Shown: positions 1 through 5,119 of the stretch, piece by piece | Layout of the letters: the number at the start of each line of letters is the position of its first letter | How positions within the stretch are numbered: the first letter of the stretch is position 1 | From: DATEPR01 sp036503065 | GTDB lineage: Bacteria; Actinomycetota; Actinomycetes; Mycobacteriales; Pseudonocardiaceae | Direction: 5' to 3' | DNA: 5,278 bases | Assembly (NCBI GenBank): GCA_036503065.1 | Contig: DASXXM010000704.1 | Location: 1 to 5,278, forward strand | Position numbers and translations under genes: made by a program | The notes under the pieces: generated by a model | Seen by the model: the letters and a program-made list of their open reading frames with translations, nothing else | What the model was told of the DNA's origin: nothing | Database searches by the model: none

Positions 1-691
1 CGGCCGAGCCCAGCGAGGTGGTGTTGTAGGCGGTCTGGAGCTGGCTGGGGGTGAAGCCACCGGCCGTCTGATGCGGTGTCACCTTCGCCGGAGCGGACAT
101 GCGGGTGGCGAGGGTGTGCCGGACCGCATGGTTGTCCAGGCCGGAGATGCCGGACACCACACGTGCGACCGTGGCCGGCAGGGCGGGGGCCGTGTCGTTG
201 GCGTAGAACCGCCGCGTGCCCTGACGGTAGGTGCCGATGCCGGTGTGGAAAGCCTGCTTGATCTGGGCGGCCGAGCCGTTCACGTCCACCACCTGGCGGT
301 TGGCCGACACATCCCGTACCCGCAGGCCCTGAGCGGTCAGATAACGCGTGACCGAGGCCACGTCGGCCGCGGTCGGCCCGTACTTCGCGGCGAACAGGGC
401 CGGCGTCAGATAGTGACGATACTGTGGCGACTTCGGATCACTGACCGCGGTGAGAAAGGTGCGCAGCCCGGCGGCGTTCCGCAGTTTCAGGGACACCGCG
501 ACGGACATCATGGTGCTGTCCGTCAGGTCGCCCATTCTGGTACTGCGGCTGATCGCGGCGTTCACGTTGTGCGGCATGGCGATCATCGACTGCGCGGACG
601 TGCTCGCGTTGGCCGGCGGCGCCAGCACGATACCGGCGACGATCGGCACCGGTGCCATCGCGGCGACCAAGAAGCGCATGACTCTCTTCAC
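1..691 (-). CDS. S53 family (sedolisin/kumamolisin-type) secreted serine protease, N-terminal part
   Basis: This partial gene runs off the left edge; 230 codons are visible. Residues 1-29 form a Sec signal peptide: basic start (MKRVMRF), hydrophobic core, and cleavage expected after Ala-Asn-Ala. Residues ~45-200 match the pro-kumamolisin activation domain. Key signs are the 'SVAVSLKLRNAAGLRTFL' strand/helix, a YRHYLTP motif at residues 91-97, the following FAAKYGPT, and a 'YLTAQGLRV' helix. The family folds this propeptide as a chaperone and removes it autocatalytically at acidic pH. At the window edge 'GFTPSQLQTAYN' is the usual entry to the subtilisin-like catalytic domain. The Ser-Glu-Asp catalytic residues lie outside the window, so activity cannot be judged. 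The GTG at 691 is preferred over the in-frame ATG at 679 because CTCCC (697-701; GGGAG on the coding strand) sits 5 nt upstream. The gene faces away from all others here. Family call is firm; substrate is unknown. Confidence 0.9.
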   Translation of the reverse strand, partial: MKRVMRFLVAAMAPVPIVAGIVLAPPANASTSAQSMIAMPHNVNAAISRSTRMGDLTDSTMMSVAVSLKLRNAAGLRTFLTAVSDPKSPQYRHYLTPALFAAKYGPTAADVASVTRYLTAQGLRVRDVSANRQVVDVNGSAAQIKQAFHTGIGTYRQGTRRFYANDTAPALPATVARVVSGISGLDNHAVRHTLATRMSAPAKVTPHQTAGGFTPSQLQTAYNTTSLGSA

Positions 692-696
692 GACAA

Positions 697-701
697 CTCC
701 C
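697..701 (-). promoter_or_regulatory. Shine-Dalgarno deciding the GTG start of the S53 protease
   Basis: GGAG-type site (GGGAG on the minus strand) with a 5-nt spacer to the GTG at 691. The alternative ATG at 679 would be 17 nt away from it and has no site of its own. The longer start also adds the Lys-Arg typical of a signal peptide n-region. Confidence 0.6.
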
Positions 702-752
702 GACTGTTGCTGCGAAACCAGCGGTCTGCTGATGACGCCTTGGCGGAAGTCG

Positions 753-782
753 ACGCTATGGCGGTGTGCTTGAGACAGTCAA
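753..782 (-). promoter_or_regulatory. Predicted sigma-70/HrdB-type promoter of the S53 protease
   Basis: On the minus strand a TTGACT -35 box (777-782) and a TAGCGT -10 box (753-758) are separated by 18 bp. This fits the actinobacterial housekeeping consensus TTGACn/TAnnnT. Transcription would begin near 746, leaving a leader of about 55 nt before the GTG at 691. Just upstream of the -35, at 793-804, lies a small TTCA-N4-TGAA dyad that could be a regulator site. This is prediction from consensus only. Confidence 0.5.
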
Positions 783-968
783 TGCGCCCTTGTTCACTGT
801 TGAATAGTCACGACGTTTGGACGGTTTGGCCATCACCCTGATGGACACGACCTGCGGTCCGGAATACGTGCTCGCCGGTCAGACGTCTCATTTGTTGGCG
901 GTGATCAGGGCAGCGGGCAGCCTGGTCGAAATGTCCCGTGCCGACGGGGCACGAATACGGTAACCCGT

Positions 969-1346
969 TTGCGCGTGACGGAATTCCGCCTTCCTGAAAC
1001 GTCCGCCGTCGACGGCGCGACGTCGTCCCATGCGTGCCTTTTCGCGACGGCGCCGGTCGCGCCGCCCGGCTACCACCCCGGGTGGGCGCTGATCGACGGC
1101 GACTCCGTGACCACCGACGCCAACATGGTCACCGTGCTCGGCATCCCGATCTCGGAGGAAATGTACCTGGCCGAGAAGGCCGGCTACATCCCGTTCGTCG
1201 TGACCGGATCGACGTGGGACTCGATGACGGCGGCGCAGTTCGCCGACTACCAGCTGCTGAGGTTTCGTGCAGTCCTGCGAAGTGATCATGCCGTGCGTGG
1301 CGCACCGGCACGATGCCGGTCGTGTATCGCGTCGCCGGCGTGCTAG
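969..1346 (+). pseudogene. Remnant of a larger secreted-protein gene
   Basis: The frame from a TTG at 969 to the TAG at 1344-1346 translates to 125 residues, but only the middle part (about 1070-1262) looks like real protein. It reads GWALIDGDSVTTDANMVTVLG, then MYLAEKAGY, then VTGSTWDSMTAAQFADYQLL. This layout, an alternating strand-helix unit with 'tW.sMTaaqFa.Y..l', resembles a segment from memory found in long secreted actinobacterial repeat proteins, where it normally continues into a GDP-C motif. Here that continuation is lost: after QLL (1262) the translation becomes arginine-rich and low in hydrophobic pattern. No signal peptide or good ribosome-binding site precedes it. I infer a gene fragment cut at both ends. 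A short functional gene starting at the ATG at 1160 (behind GGAGGAA) is a less likely alternative. Confidence 0.4.
1304..1320. repeat. 17-bp palindrome ACCGGCA-N3-TGCCGGT
   Basis: Perfect 7-bp arms around a 3-nt centre, about 23 bp before the putative -10 at 1344 and ending where a -35 would lie. Its size and symmetry suit an operator for a dimeric regulator. It could also be a small hairpin ending transcription of the remnant upstream. Confidence 0.4.
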
Positions 1347-1349
1347 CGT
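1344..1349 (+). promoter_or_regulatory. Possible -10 element for the leader ORF/patatin unit
   Basis: TAGCGT matches the TAnnnT consensus and is identical to the -10 proposed for the S53 gene. No good -35 is seen 17-18 bp upstream. The predicted start near 1356 would fall within the self-complementary CGCGATCGCG (1353-1362), about 30 nt before the small ORF at 1387. Weak call. Confidence 0.25.
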
Positions 1350-1386
1350 TTCCGCGATCGCGATCCATCTGCAGGAGGTGAGACCC

Positions 1387-1446
1387 ATGAACGCGGTATC
1401 CGCAGTGGGCGCTCCCCCGCAGTCCACGATCGCGCGACTGAGGTAG
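1387..1446 (+). CDS. 19-codon upstream ORF (putative leader peptide)
   Basis: This very short ORF encodes MNAVSAVGAPPQSTIARLR and ends at TAG. It stops 46 nt before the patatin-like start codon. The case for translation is its Shine-Dalgarno: AGGAGGTGA (1373-1381) is a nine-base match to the 16S rRNA 3' end, with 8 nt between AGGAGG and ATG, far stronger than that of the downstream gene. The peptide is not rich in any one amino acid and has no Cys run, so it is not a classical amino-acid attenuation leader. Ala-Pro-Pro at residues 9-11 is a known type of EF-P-dependent pause context, and the last codon before stop is AGG, rare in high-GC genomes. Codons 7-10 make up the left arm of a 10-bp inverted repeat whose right arm lies just beyond the stop. 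I infer a regulatory leader; a free-standing microprotein or chance ORF remains possible. Confidence 0.45.
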   Translation: MNAVSAVGAPPQSTIARLR

Positions 1447-1492
1447 TCGCCACCGGGAGCGCCCGACAGGCACTTCGCGAAAGGCGACTCCC
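1407..1492 (+). promoter_or_regulatory. Nested and competing hairpins in the patatin-like gene leader
   Basis: Four pairings can be read by eye. (A) GGGCGCTCCC 1407-1416 with GGGAGCGCCC 1455-1464, 10 perfect bp. (A') inside it, GCGACT 1434-1439 with AGTCGC 1445-1450, 5-nt loop, with the leader stop codon at the loop edge. (B) 1455-1463 with 1483-1492, nine bp with one bulged A (1487). (B') AGTCGCC 1445-1451 with GGCGACT 1483-1489, seven bp. B or B' would bury the GG of the GAAAGG ribosome-binding site (1479-1484), and B pairs up to the base before ATG. A plus A' would leave it free. A excludes B and A' excludes B', which is the layout of a translational switch governed by ribosomes on the leader ORF. 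The pairings are seen; the function is inferred. Confidence 0.45.
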
Positions 1493-2467
1493 ATGAACAC
1501 AACACCTTCGTCAACTCCGCACTTCAACCAGGATCAGCCGCAGGTCGACGCCATCAGGCGGGCGGGCGCCGAGGACAAGCGAGCGTTGGTACTCGGTGGC
1601 GGCGGATCGGCCGGCAATGCGTGGGAGATCGGCGTCATCGCCGGCCTGTTCGACGCCGGGTTGGATCTGACCAAGGCCGATCTGATCATCGGGACGTCGG
1701 CCGGATCGACGACCGCGGCCCAGATCAGCGGCGCGACCCAACCGACCGAACTGCTTGCCGGCGTCCTTGCCGCTACGCCCCGGCCACGGACCGGTCCGGC
1801 CGCATCCGACCGTGGCCGTGTCCCGAACACGTCGGTGGCGGATCTTCTGGAGAAGACAAGCGCAATCATCGCCGCCGCCGCGGATGCGGCCGACATGCGC
1901 CGCAAAATGGGTGCGGCGGCGCTGGAAATGGATGCGGTGTCGGGCAGTTCCGGGCTCGCGCAGCGGCGCGCCACCGTCGCCGCTCGGCTGCCCGGTCAGC
2001 GCTGGCCGCAACGGCCGCTGCTCATCGTGGCTGTCGATGCCCACACCGGTGAACCGGTCGTGTTCGACCGCCACAGCGGAGTCGACCTGGTGGACGCCGT
2101 CACCGCCAGCTGTGCCGGGCCCGGTGCCCCGCCCCACCGCATCGGCGACAAGCGATACATCGACGGCGGTTACCGAGCCAACGAGAATGCCGATCTGGCA
2201 GCCGGCTACGGGCGGGTGCTGGTGCTGTCGCCATTCGGCGGCAGAACACGGGCGCCGCTGGAGTGGGGCACCCATCTTGCGGCACAGGTCGACGAACTAC
2301 GCGCACGCGGCAGCAGAGTCGACACCATCTTCCCGGATGGCGACGCCCGCGACATCTTCGGCGTCGGCGGCAATGTGATGGATCCGTCGACGCGGCCACC
2401 CGCTGCTCGAGCCGGTTACCACCAAGGCCGAGCCCTTGCCGAGCGGCTCACCGAATTCTGGCGCTGA
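1493..2467 (+). CDS. Patatin-like phospholipase family protein
   Basis: This 324-residue protein has the hallmarks of bacterial patatin-like acyl hydrolases. An oxyanion-hole loop GGGGSAG lies at residues 35-41, followed by the 'NAWEIGVIAGL' helix. The nucleophile elbow GTSAG at 67-71 places the catalytic serine at 69. The dyad aspartate is D224 in the DGG motif (224-226), preceded by 'ASCAGPGAPP', the usual strand-turn before it. Family enzymes cleave acyl esters of phospholipids or related lipids; the actual substrate is unknown. There is no signal peptide or membrane segment, so it is probably cytoplasmic or membrane-peripheral. Length is normal for the compact bacterial type. The ATG at 1493 follows GAAAGG (1479-1484) at 8 nt, a modest site that can be hidden by leader hairpins. 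It lies downstream of the 19-codon leader ORF and 100 bp before the RCC1 protein gene on the same strand. Both catalytic residues are intact, so it is likely active. Confidence 0.88.
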   Translation: MNTTPSSTPHFNQDQPQVDAIRRAGAEDKRALVLGGGGSAGNAWEIGVIAGLFDAGLDLTKADLIIGTSAGSTTAAQISGATQPTELLAGVLAATPRPRTGPAASDRGRVPNTSVADLLEKTSAIIAAAADAADMRRKMGAAALEMDAVSGSSGLAQRRATVAARLPGQRWPQRPLLIVAVDAHTGEPVVFDRHSGVDLVDAVTASCAGPGAPPHRIGDKRYIDGGYRANENADLAAGYGRVLVLSPFGGRTRAPLEWGTHLAAQVDELRARGSRVDTIFPDGDARDIFGVGGNVMDPSTRPPAARAGYHQGRALAERLTEFWR

Positions 2468-2525
2468 CGCAGGCGAGGTGCCTCTGGCGTGGCGTGATTC
2501 CGGTATGCCACCCTGTTCCCGAAAT

Positions 2526-2540
2526 GCCTCGTCTCGAGGC
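2526..2540 (+). terminator. Small hairpin between the patatin-like and RCC1 genes
   Basis: GCCTCG-TCT-CGAGGC forms a perfect 6-bp stem with a 3-nt loop, midway in the 100-bp gap. No T-run follows, so it may be a weak terminator, a processing or stability element, or nothing. It ends 15 nt before the next gene's ribosome-binding site. No clear promoter was found in the gap, which leaves read-through from the patatin-like gene plausible. Confidence 0.25.
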
Positions 2541-2555
2541 AGACAGTGGGGCTGG

Positions 2556-2561
2556 GGAGGA
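2556..2561 (+). promoter_or_regulatory. Ribosome-binding site fixing the RCC1-protein start
   Basis: GGAGGA lies 6 nt before the ATG at 2568. The reading frame stays open upstream to 2436, but those 44 codons overlap the patatin-like gene and read as non-protein sequence. Translation from 2568 begins directly with a signal peptide, so this site decides the start. Confidence 0.8.
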
Positions 2562-2567
2562 TTCACC

Positions 2568-4946
2568 ATGGGGTTACCCCGTGGCGGCGTGTTGTTCGTC
2601 GCCGCCAGTATTGCTTTGCTCACACTGAGTTCCGGCGTGGCGCAGGCCGCACCGAGGACAACGACGGTGCCAGCGGGTTCGCTGTTCACGTCGATGACGC
2701 CCACCCGGGTACTGGACACCCGTGACGGCACCGGAACAAACGGTGTGATCGCCCGAGTCCCCGCCGGCTTGCTGCGGCTGGACCTGTCCACGACCGTGCC
2801 GGCAGGCGCGACGGCCGTCGTGCTCAACCTGACCGGCGTCAACCCGACGCAGGCGACCTTCATCTCGGTCCAGCCGAACGGCGGCGGCTCCCCGTTCGAC
2901 GCGCCGGTGTCGAACCTCAACCTCGGCGCGGGCGAGGTACGGGCGAACGCCGTCACGGTCGAGCTGGGCACCGATCGGTCCGTGTTGCTGAGCAACCAAG
3001 CCGGCAGCGTCGACCTGGTGGCCGACCTGGCCGGCTACTACACCCCCGGCACCGGAGCCGGCTTCACACCCCAATCACCAACCCGAGTACTGGACACCCG
3101 CGACGGCACCGGAATCCCGGCCGGCGCGGTCGGCCCCAACACCACCGTCACCCTCGACCTCACCAACCACGTCCCAGCCGCCGCGACCGCGGTCACGTTG
3201 AACCTGACCGGAACCGACGCCACCGCCGGTACCTTCGTGACGGCATGGCCGGACGGCGGCACACGACCCACCGCGTCCAGCCTGAACCTCAGCGCCGGCA
3301 AGGTGGTGCCGAACCTGGTCACCGTCGCACTCGGCGCCGACCACAAGATCGACCTCTACAACTTCGGCGGCACCATCGACCTGGTGGCGGACCTCGCCGG
3401 CTACTACGCGACCGGCCTGGGCGACCCCTTCTTCCAACTCACCCCACAACGCGCACTGGACACCAGGAACGCCGGTGGCCACTCGATCGGCGCCGGCCAG
3501 ACCCAGACCGCGGACCTGTCCGAATGGCTGCCGACAACGGCGGCCGCGGCGGTTGTCAACCTGACCGGCACCGACACCACCGCCGGAACGTTCGTCACCG
3601 CATGGCCTGCCGACGCCACCCAACCGCTCGCGTCGAACCTGAACCTCACGCCAGGACAGACCGCGGCGAACCTGGCGACCGTCGCACTCGGCTCGGGTGC
3701 GCGCCTGGACATCGGGAACTTCCAGGGCACCGTCGACGTGATCGTCGACATCGCGGGCTACTTCGCCCCCGTCCCAACCGCATGCGCCGGCACCTGTGCG
3801 ATCACGTGGGGCGCGAACTTCATCGGCCAACTCGGCAACGGCACCACCGGCGGACAGTCGGCGGTGCCCACCCAGGTGCCCGGCATCAGCGGCCTGTCCG
3901 CGATCGCCGGCGCCTATGGCGACACGTACGCCCTGAACACCGACGGCACCGTCTACGCATGGGGAATCAACGAACTCCGGCAACTGGGCAACGGCCGGAC
4001 CGACGGTGAACTGCCGACGCCGGCCGTGGTCACCGGACTGCCCAAGATCACCGCGATCTCGGCCGGCGAGCAGAACGGCTACGCGGTCGACGTGAACCAC
4101 AACGCCTGGGCGTGGGGTGACAACGAGTCCGGCGGACTCGGTGACGGCAACCGGACCGCCAGCGCCGTGCCGGTCCAGGTCAGCCTGCCCGGCCCGGTGA
4201 CCTCGGTGATCGGCACGAGCACCACCGCGCACGCCCTGCTCGCGGACGGCACGGTCTGGTCGTGGGGCGACAACCAGTTGGGTGTGCTCGGCAACGGCAC
4301 CATCGGCACCGGGTGCAGCACCGCGAGCCCGGTCAACTGCGACAGTCCCACGCCGGTTCAGGTGTCGGGCCTGACCAACGTCGTCGCGCTGTACGGCAGC
4401 GGGTTCGACGCCTATGCCGTGAAGTCCGACGGCACGGTCTGGGCGTGGGGTTGGAACGCCGGGGCCGGACTCGGCAACGGCACGGTCGGCGGCGACGCAT
4501 GCTTCAGCGTGAACACCGGCCCGAACTGCGTTGCCCTCACCCCGGTCCCGGTGGCCGCGTTGAGCGGCGTCACCAGGATCACCGGTGGTTACGCCATCAA
4601 GGCCGACGGCACGGTGCTGGCCTGGGGCGACAATTCATCCGGCGAACTCGGCCTCGGCACGACCCCGACCGGCAGTTGCAGTGATCCCCAACCGGCCCAG
4701 AACTGCTTCTACCCGACGCCTGTCGCGTTGCCAGGGCTCAGCAATATCACCGATGTCACCACCGGCGTCCAATTCACGGCCGCACTGAAGTCCGACGGCA
4801 CGGTATGGATGTGGGGCAACAACTTCTACGGCCAAACCACCACGCCGACCGAATCGACCGTGCCGGTTCAGATCGCCGGGCTGTCCTCGGTGACCGAGAT
4901 CTCGGCCGGCCTGTACCACATGGCGGCACTGACCACCGGCTCGTAA
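2568..4946 (+). CDS. Secreted protein: three 'PTRVLDTR' repeats plus seven-bladed RCC1-like beta-propeller
   Basis: The product has 792 residues. Residues 1-27 are a signal peptide (hydrophobic core FVAASIALLTL, cleavage expected after Ala-Gln-Ala). Residues ~39-160, 166-281 and 288-400 are three tandem repeats. Each opens with (T/S)P(T/Q)R(V/A)LDTR, has a central VVLNLTG-like strand and an 'SNLNL..G....N' strand, and ends in 'G(S/T)(I/V)D(L/V)(V/I)(A/V)D(L/I)AGY(Y/F)'. Residues ~406-792 are RCC1 repeats with Trp-Gly at 414, 465, 516, 566, 627, 686 and 749, giving seven blades. The last blade ends in HMAALTT and needs the N-terminal AITWG strand to close the ring. There are eight cysteines in four close pairs (406/410, 583/591, 645/654, 704/713), fitting disulfides in an exported protein. 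No catalytic motif, sortase signal, or transmembrane anchor is present. The likely role is binding of a protein or surface ligand. Streptomyces BLIP-II shows that a bacterial seven-bladed RCC1-like propeller can inhibit an enzyme, but nothing here proves that role. The gene ends in a strong terminator. Confidence 0.9.
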   Translation: MGLPRGGVLFVAASIALLTLSSGVAQAAPRTTTVPAGSLFTSMTPTRVLDTRDGTGTNGVIARVPAGLLRLDLSTTVPAGATAVVLNLTGVNPTQATFISVQPNGGGSPFDAPVSNLNLGAGEVRANAVTVELGTDRSVLLSNQAGSVDLVADLAGYYTPGTGAGFTPQSPTRVLDTRDGTGIPAGAVGPNTTVTLDLTNHVPAAATAVTLNLTGTDATAGTFVTAWPDGGTRPTASSLNLSAGKVVPNLVTVALGADHKIDLYNFGGTIDLVADLAGYYATGLGDPFFQLTPQRALDTRNAGGHSIGAGQTQTADLSEWLPTTAAAAVVNLTGTDTTAGTFVTAWPADATQPLASNLNLTPGQTAANLATVALGSGARLDIGNFQGTVDVIVDIAGYFAPVPTACAGTCAITWGANFIGQLGNGTTGGQSAVPTQVPGISGLSAIAGAYGDTYALNTDGTVYAWGINELRQLGNGRTDGELPTPAVVTGLPKITAISAGEQNGYAVDVNHNAWAWGDNESGGLGDGNRTASAVPVQVSLPGPVTSVIGTSTTAHALLADGTVWSWGDNQLGVLGNGTIGTGCSTASPVNCDSPTPVQVSGLTNVVALYGSGFDAYAVKSDGTVWAWGWNAGAGLGNGTVGGDACFSVNTGPNCVALTPVPVAALSGVTRITGGYAIKADGTVLAWGDNSSGELGLGTTPTGSCSDPQPAQNCFYPTPVALPGLSNITDVTTGVQFTAALKSDGTVWMWGNNFYGQTTTPTESTVPVQIAGLSSVTEISAGLYHMAALTTGS
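2682..3767 (+). repeat. Three tandem ~115-residue repeats encoded in the secreted protein
   Basis: Units span about 2682-3047, 3063-3410 and 3429-3767. The family of such units is common in exported actinobacterial proteins, next to varied binding or catalytic domains; I know no firm function. Units 2 and 3 are the closest pair: the 50 bases at 3201-3250 and 3558-3607 agree at about 44 positions, suggesting internal duplication. Unit 1 is more divergent, for example NPTQATFISVQP where the others have TAGTFVTAWP. Confidence 0.8.
3783..4931 (+). repeat. Seven RCC1 repeats (beta-propeller blades)
   Basis: The core unit is 'DGTVxxWGxNxxGxLGNGT...PxxVxGLxxVxxIxxGxxxxxAL'. Trp-Gly to Trp-Gly spacing is 51, 51, 50, 61, 59 and 63 residues. 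The longer spacings come from a Cys-7/8-Cys loop inserted after the LGNGT motif in the blades headed by Trp566, Trp627 and Trp686. The last blade lacks LGNG (it reads GQTTTPTEST). The strand before Trp686 is about four residues short (ITGGYAIKADG). Confidence 0.85.
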
Positions 4947-4950
4947 ACCG

Positions 4951-4987
4951 ACCTCCGCCGACGGCCGGACCGGCCGTCGGCGGAGGT
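4951..4987 (+). terminator. Strong intrinsic terminator hairpin
   Basis: It begins 5 nt after the TAA. Bases 4951-4966 pair perfectly with 4972-4987 (16 bp, nearly all G-C), leaving a GGACC loop that can add two more pairs around a single A. The stem runs into TTT(GT), a short U-tract as usual in high-GC actinobacteria. It ends the RCC1-protein transcript and insulates the gene at 5120. Confidence 0.85.
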
Positions 4988-5010
4988 TTGTGGACAGAAA
5001 CGTAACCAAT

Positions 5011-5037
5011 GAGGTGACCTCACCTACTTCAGGTGAG
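5011..5037. promoter_or_regulatory. Operator-like cluster of three AGGTGA half-sites
   Basis: AGGTGA at 5012-5017, its complement TCACCT at 5020-5025, and AGGTGA again at 5031-5036 make two overlapping palindromes. One is AGGTGA-N2-TCACCT; the other is CTCACCT-N5-AGGTGAG (5019-5037). A related GTGAGGT occurs at 5048-5054. The cluster lies between the terminator and the next gene, about 70-95 bp upstream of its proposed -10. It is probably a binding site for a dimeric regulator; which one cannot be told. Confidence 0.45.
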
Positions 5038-5106
5038 TCGGGCCACGGTGAGGTCGTGCGCCGAGCCGGTTCGACATCGGCCACCCACAGCGGAAAGCCG
5101 TCCACC

Positions 5107-5112
5107 TAGTAT
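5107..5112 (+). promoter_or_regulatory. -10 element of a leaderless promoter
   Basis: TAGTAT ends 7 nt before the ATG at 5120, the spacing seen when transcription starts at the A of the start codon. No good -35 was found at 17-18 bp. The GGAG at 5115-5118 is only 1 nt from the ATG, too close for a Shine-Dalgarno, which supports leaderless translation. Confidence 0.5.
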
Positions 5113-5119
5113 GCGGAGC

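Larger units (their letters stand above)
692..968. other. Intergenic region upstream of the S53 protease
   Basis: No convincing gene. It holds the protease ribosome-binding site and promoter (697-782) and two near-identical short tandem units (ACGTTTGG / ACGGTTTGG, 813-829). A 40-codon open frame from the ATG at 841 to the TAA at 961-963 has no Shine-Dalgarno. Its translation vaguely recalls the first helix of ROK-type regulators (HLLAVIRAAGS...SRAD), which is too weak to call. AT content is somewhat higher around 770-830 than in the genes, as expected for a promoter region. Confidence 0.5.

Noticed and set aside
71..841. Long plus-strand open frame across the protease gene.
   Set aside because: Arg/His/Gly-rich translation without domain pattern; it is the antisense shadow of the S53 propeptide, which has a clear signal peptide and family motifs.
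841..963. A 40-codon open frame (ATG 841 to TAA 963) whose translation vaguely recalls the first helix of ROK-type regulators.
   Set aside because: No Shine-Dalgarno, no complete helix-turn-helix, and resemblance rests on a few residues; could be chance or a decayed fragment.
1353..1362. CGCGATCGCG palindrome as a possible operator.
   Set aside because: Short self-complementary GC-rich strings of this kind are frequent in such genomes, and nothing else marks it.
888..1514. Minus-strand open frame of about 208 codons over the remnant and leader region.
   Set aside because: No start site signal or recognisable protein pattern, and it is antisense to the better supported plus-strand remnant and leader ORF.
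2436..2567. Upstream extension of the RCC1-protein reading frame to the ATG at 2436.
   Set aside because: It overlaps the patatin-like gene, has no ribosome-binding site and would bury the signal peptide; the ATG at 2568 has GGAGGA 6 nt upstream.
2682..3767. Tandem repeats considered as a mobile or CRISPR-like array.
   Set aside because: Units are ~360 nt, in frame and protein-coding, with no spacers or terminal inverted repeats.
3075..4232. Minus-strand open frame of 385 codons inside the RCC1-protein gene.
   Set aside because: High-GC shadow: composition is Gly/Arg/Val-rich and lacks a ribosome-binding site, while the plus strand encodes clear repeats across the whole stretch.
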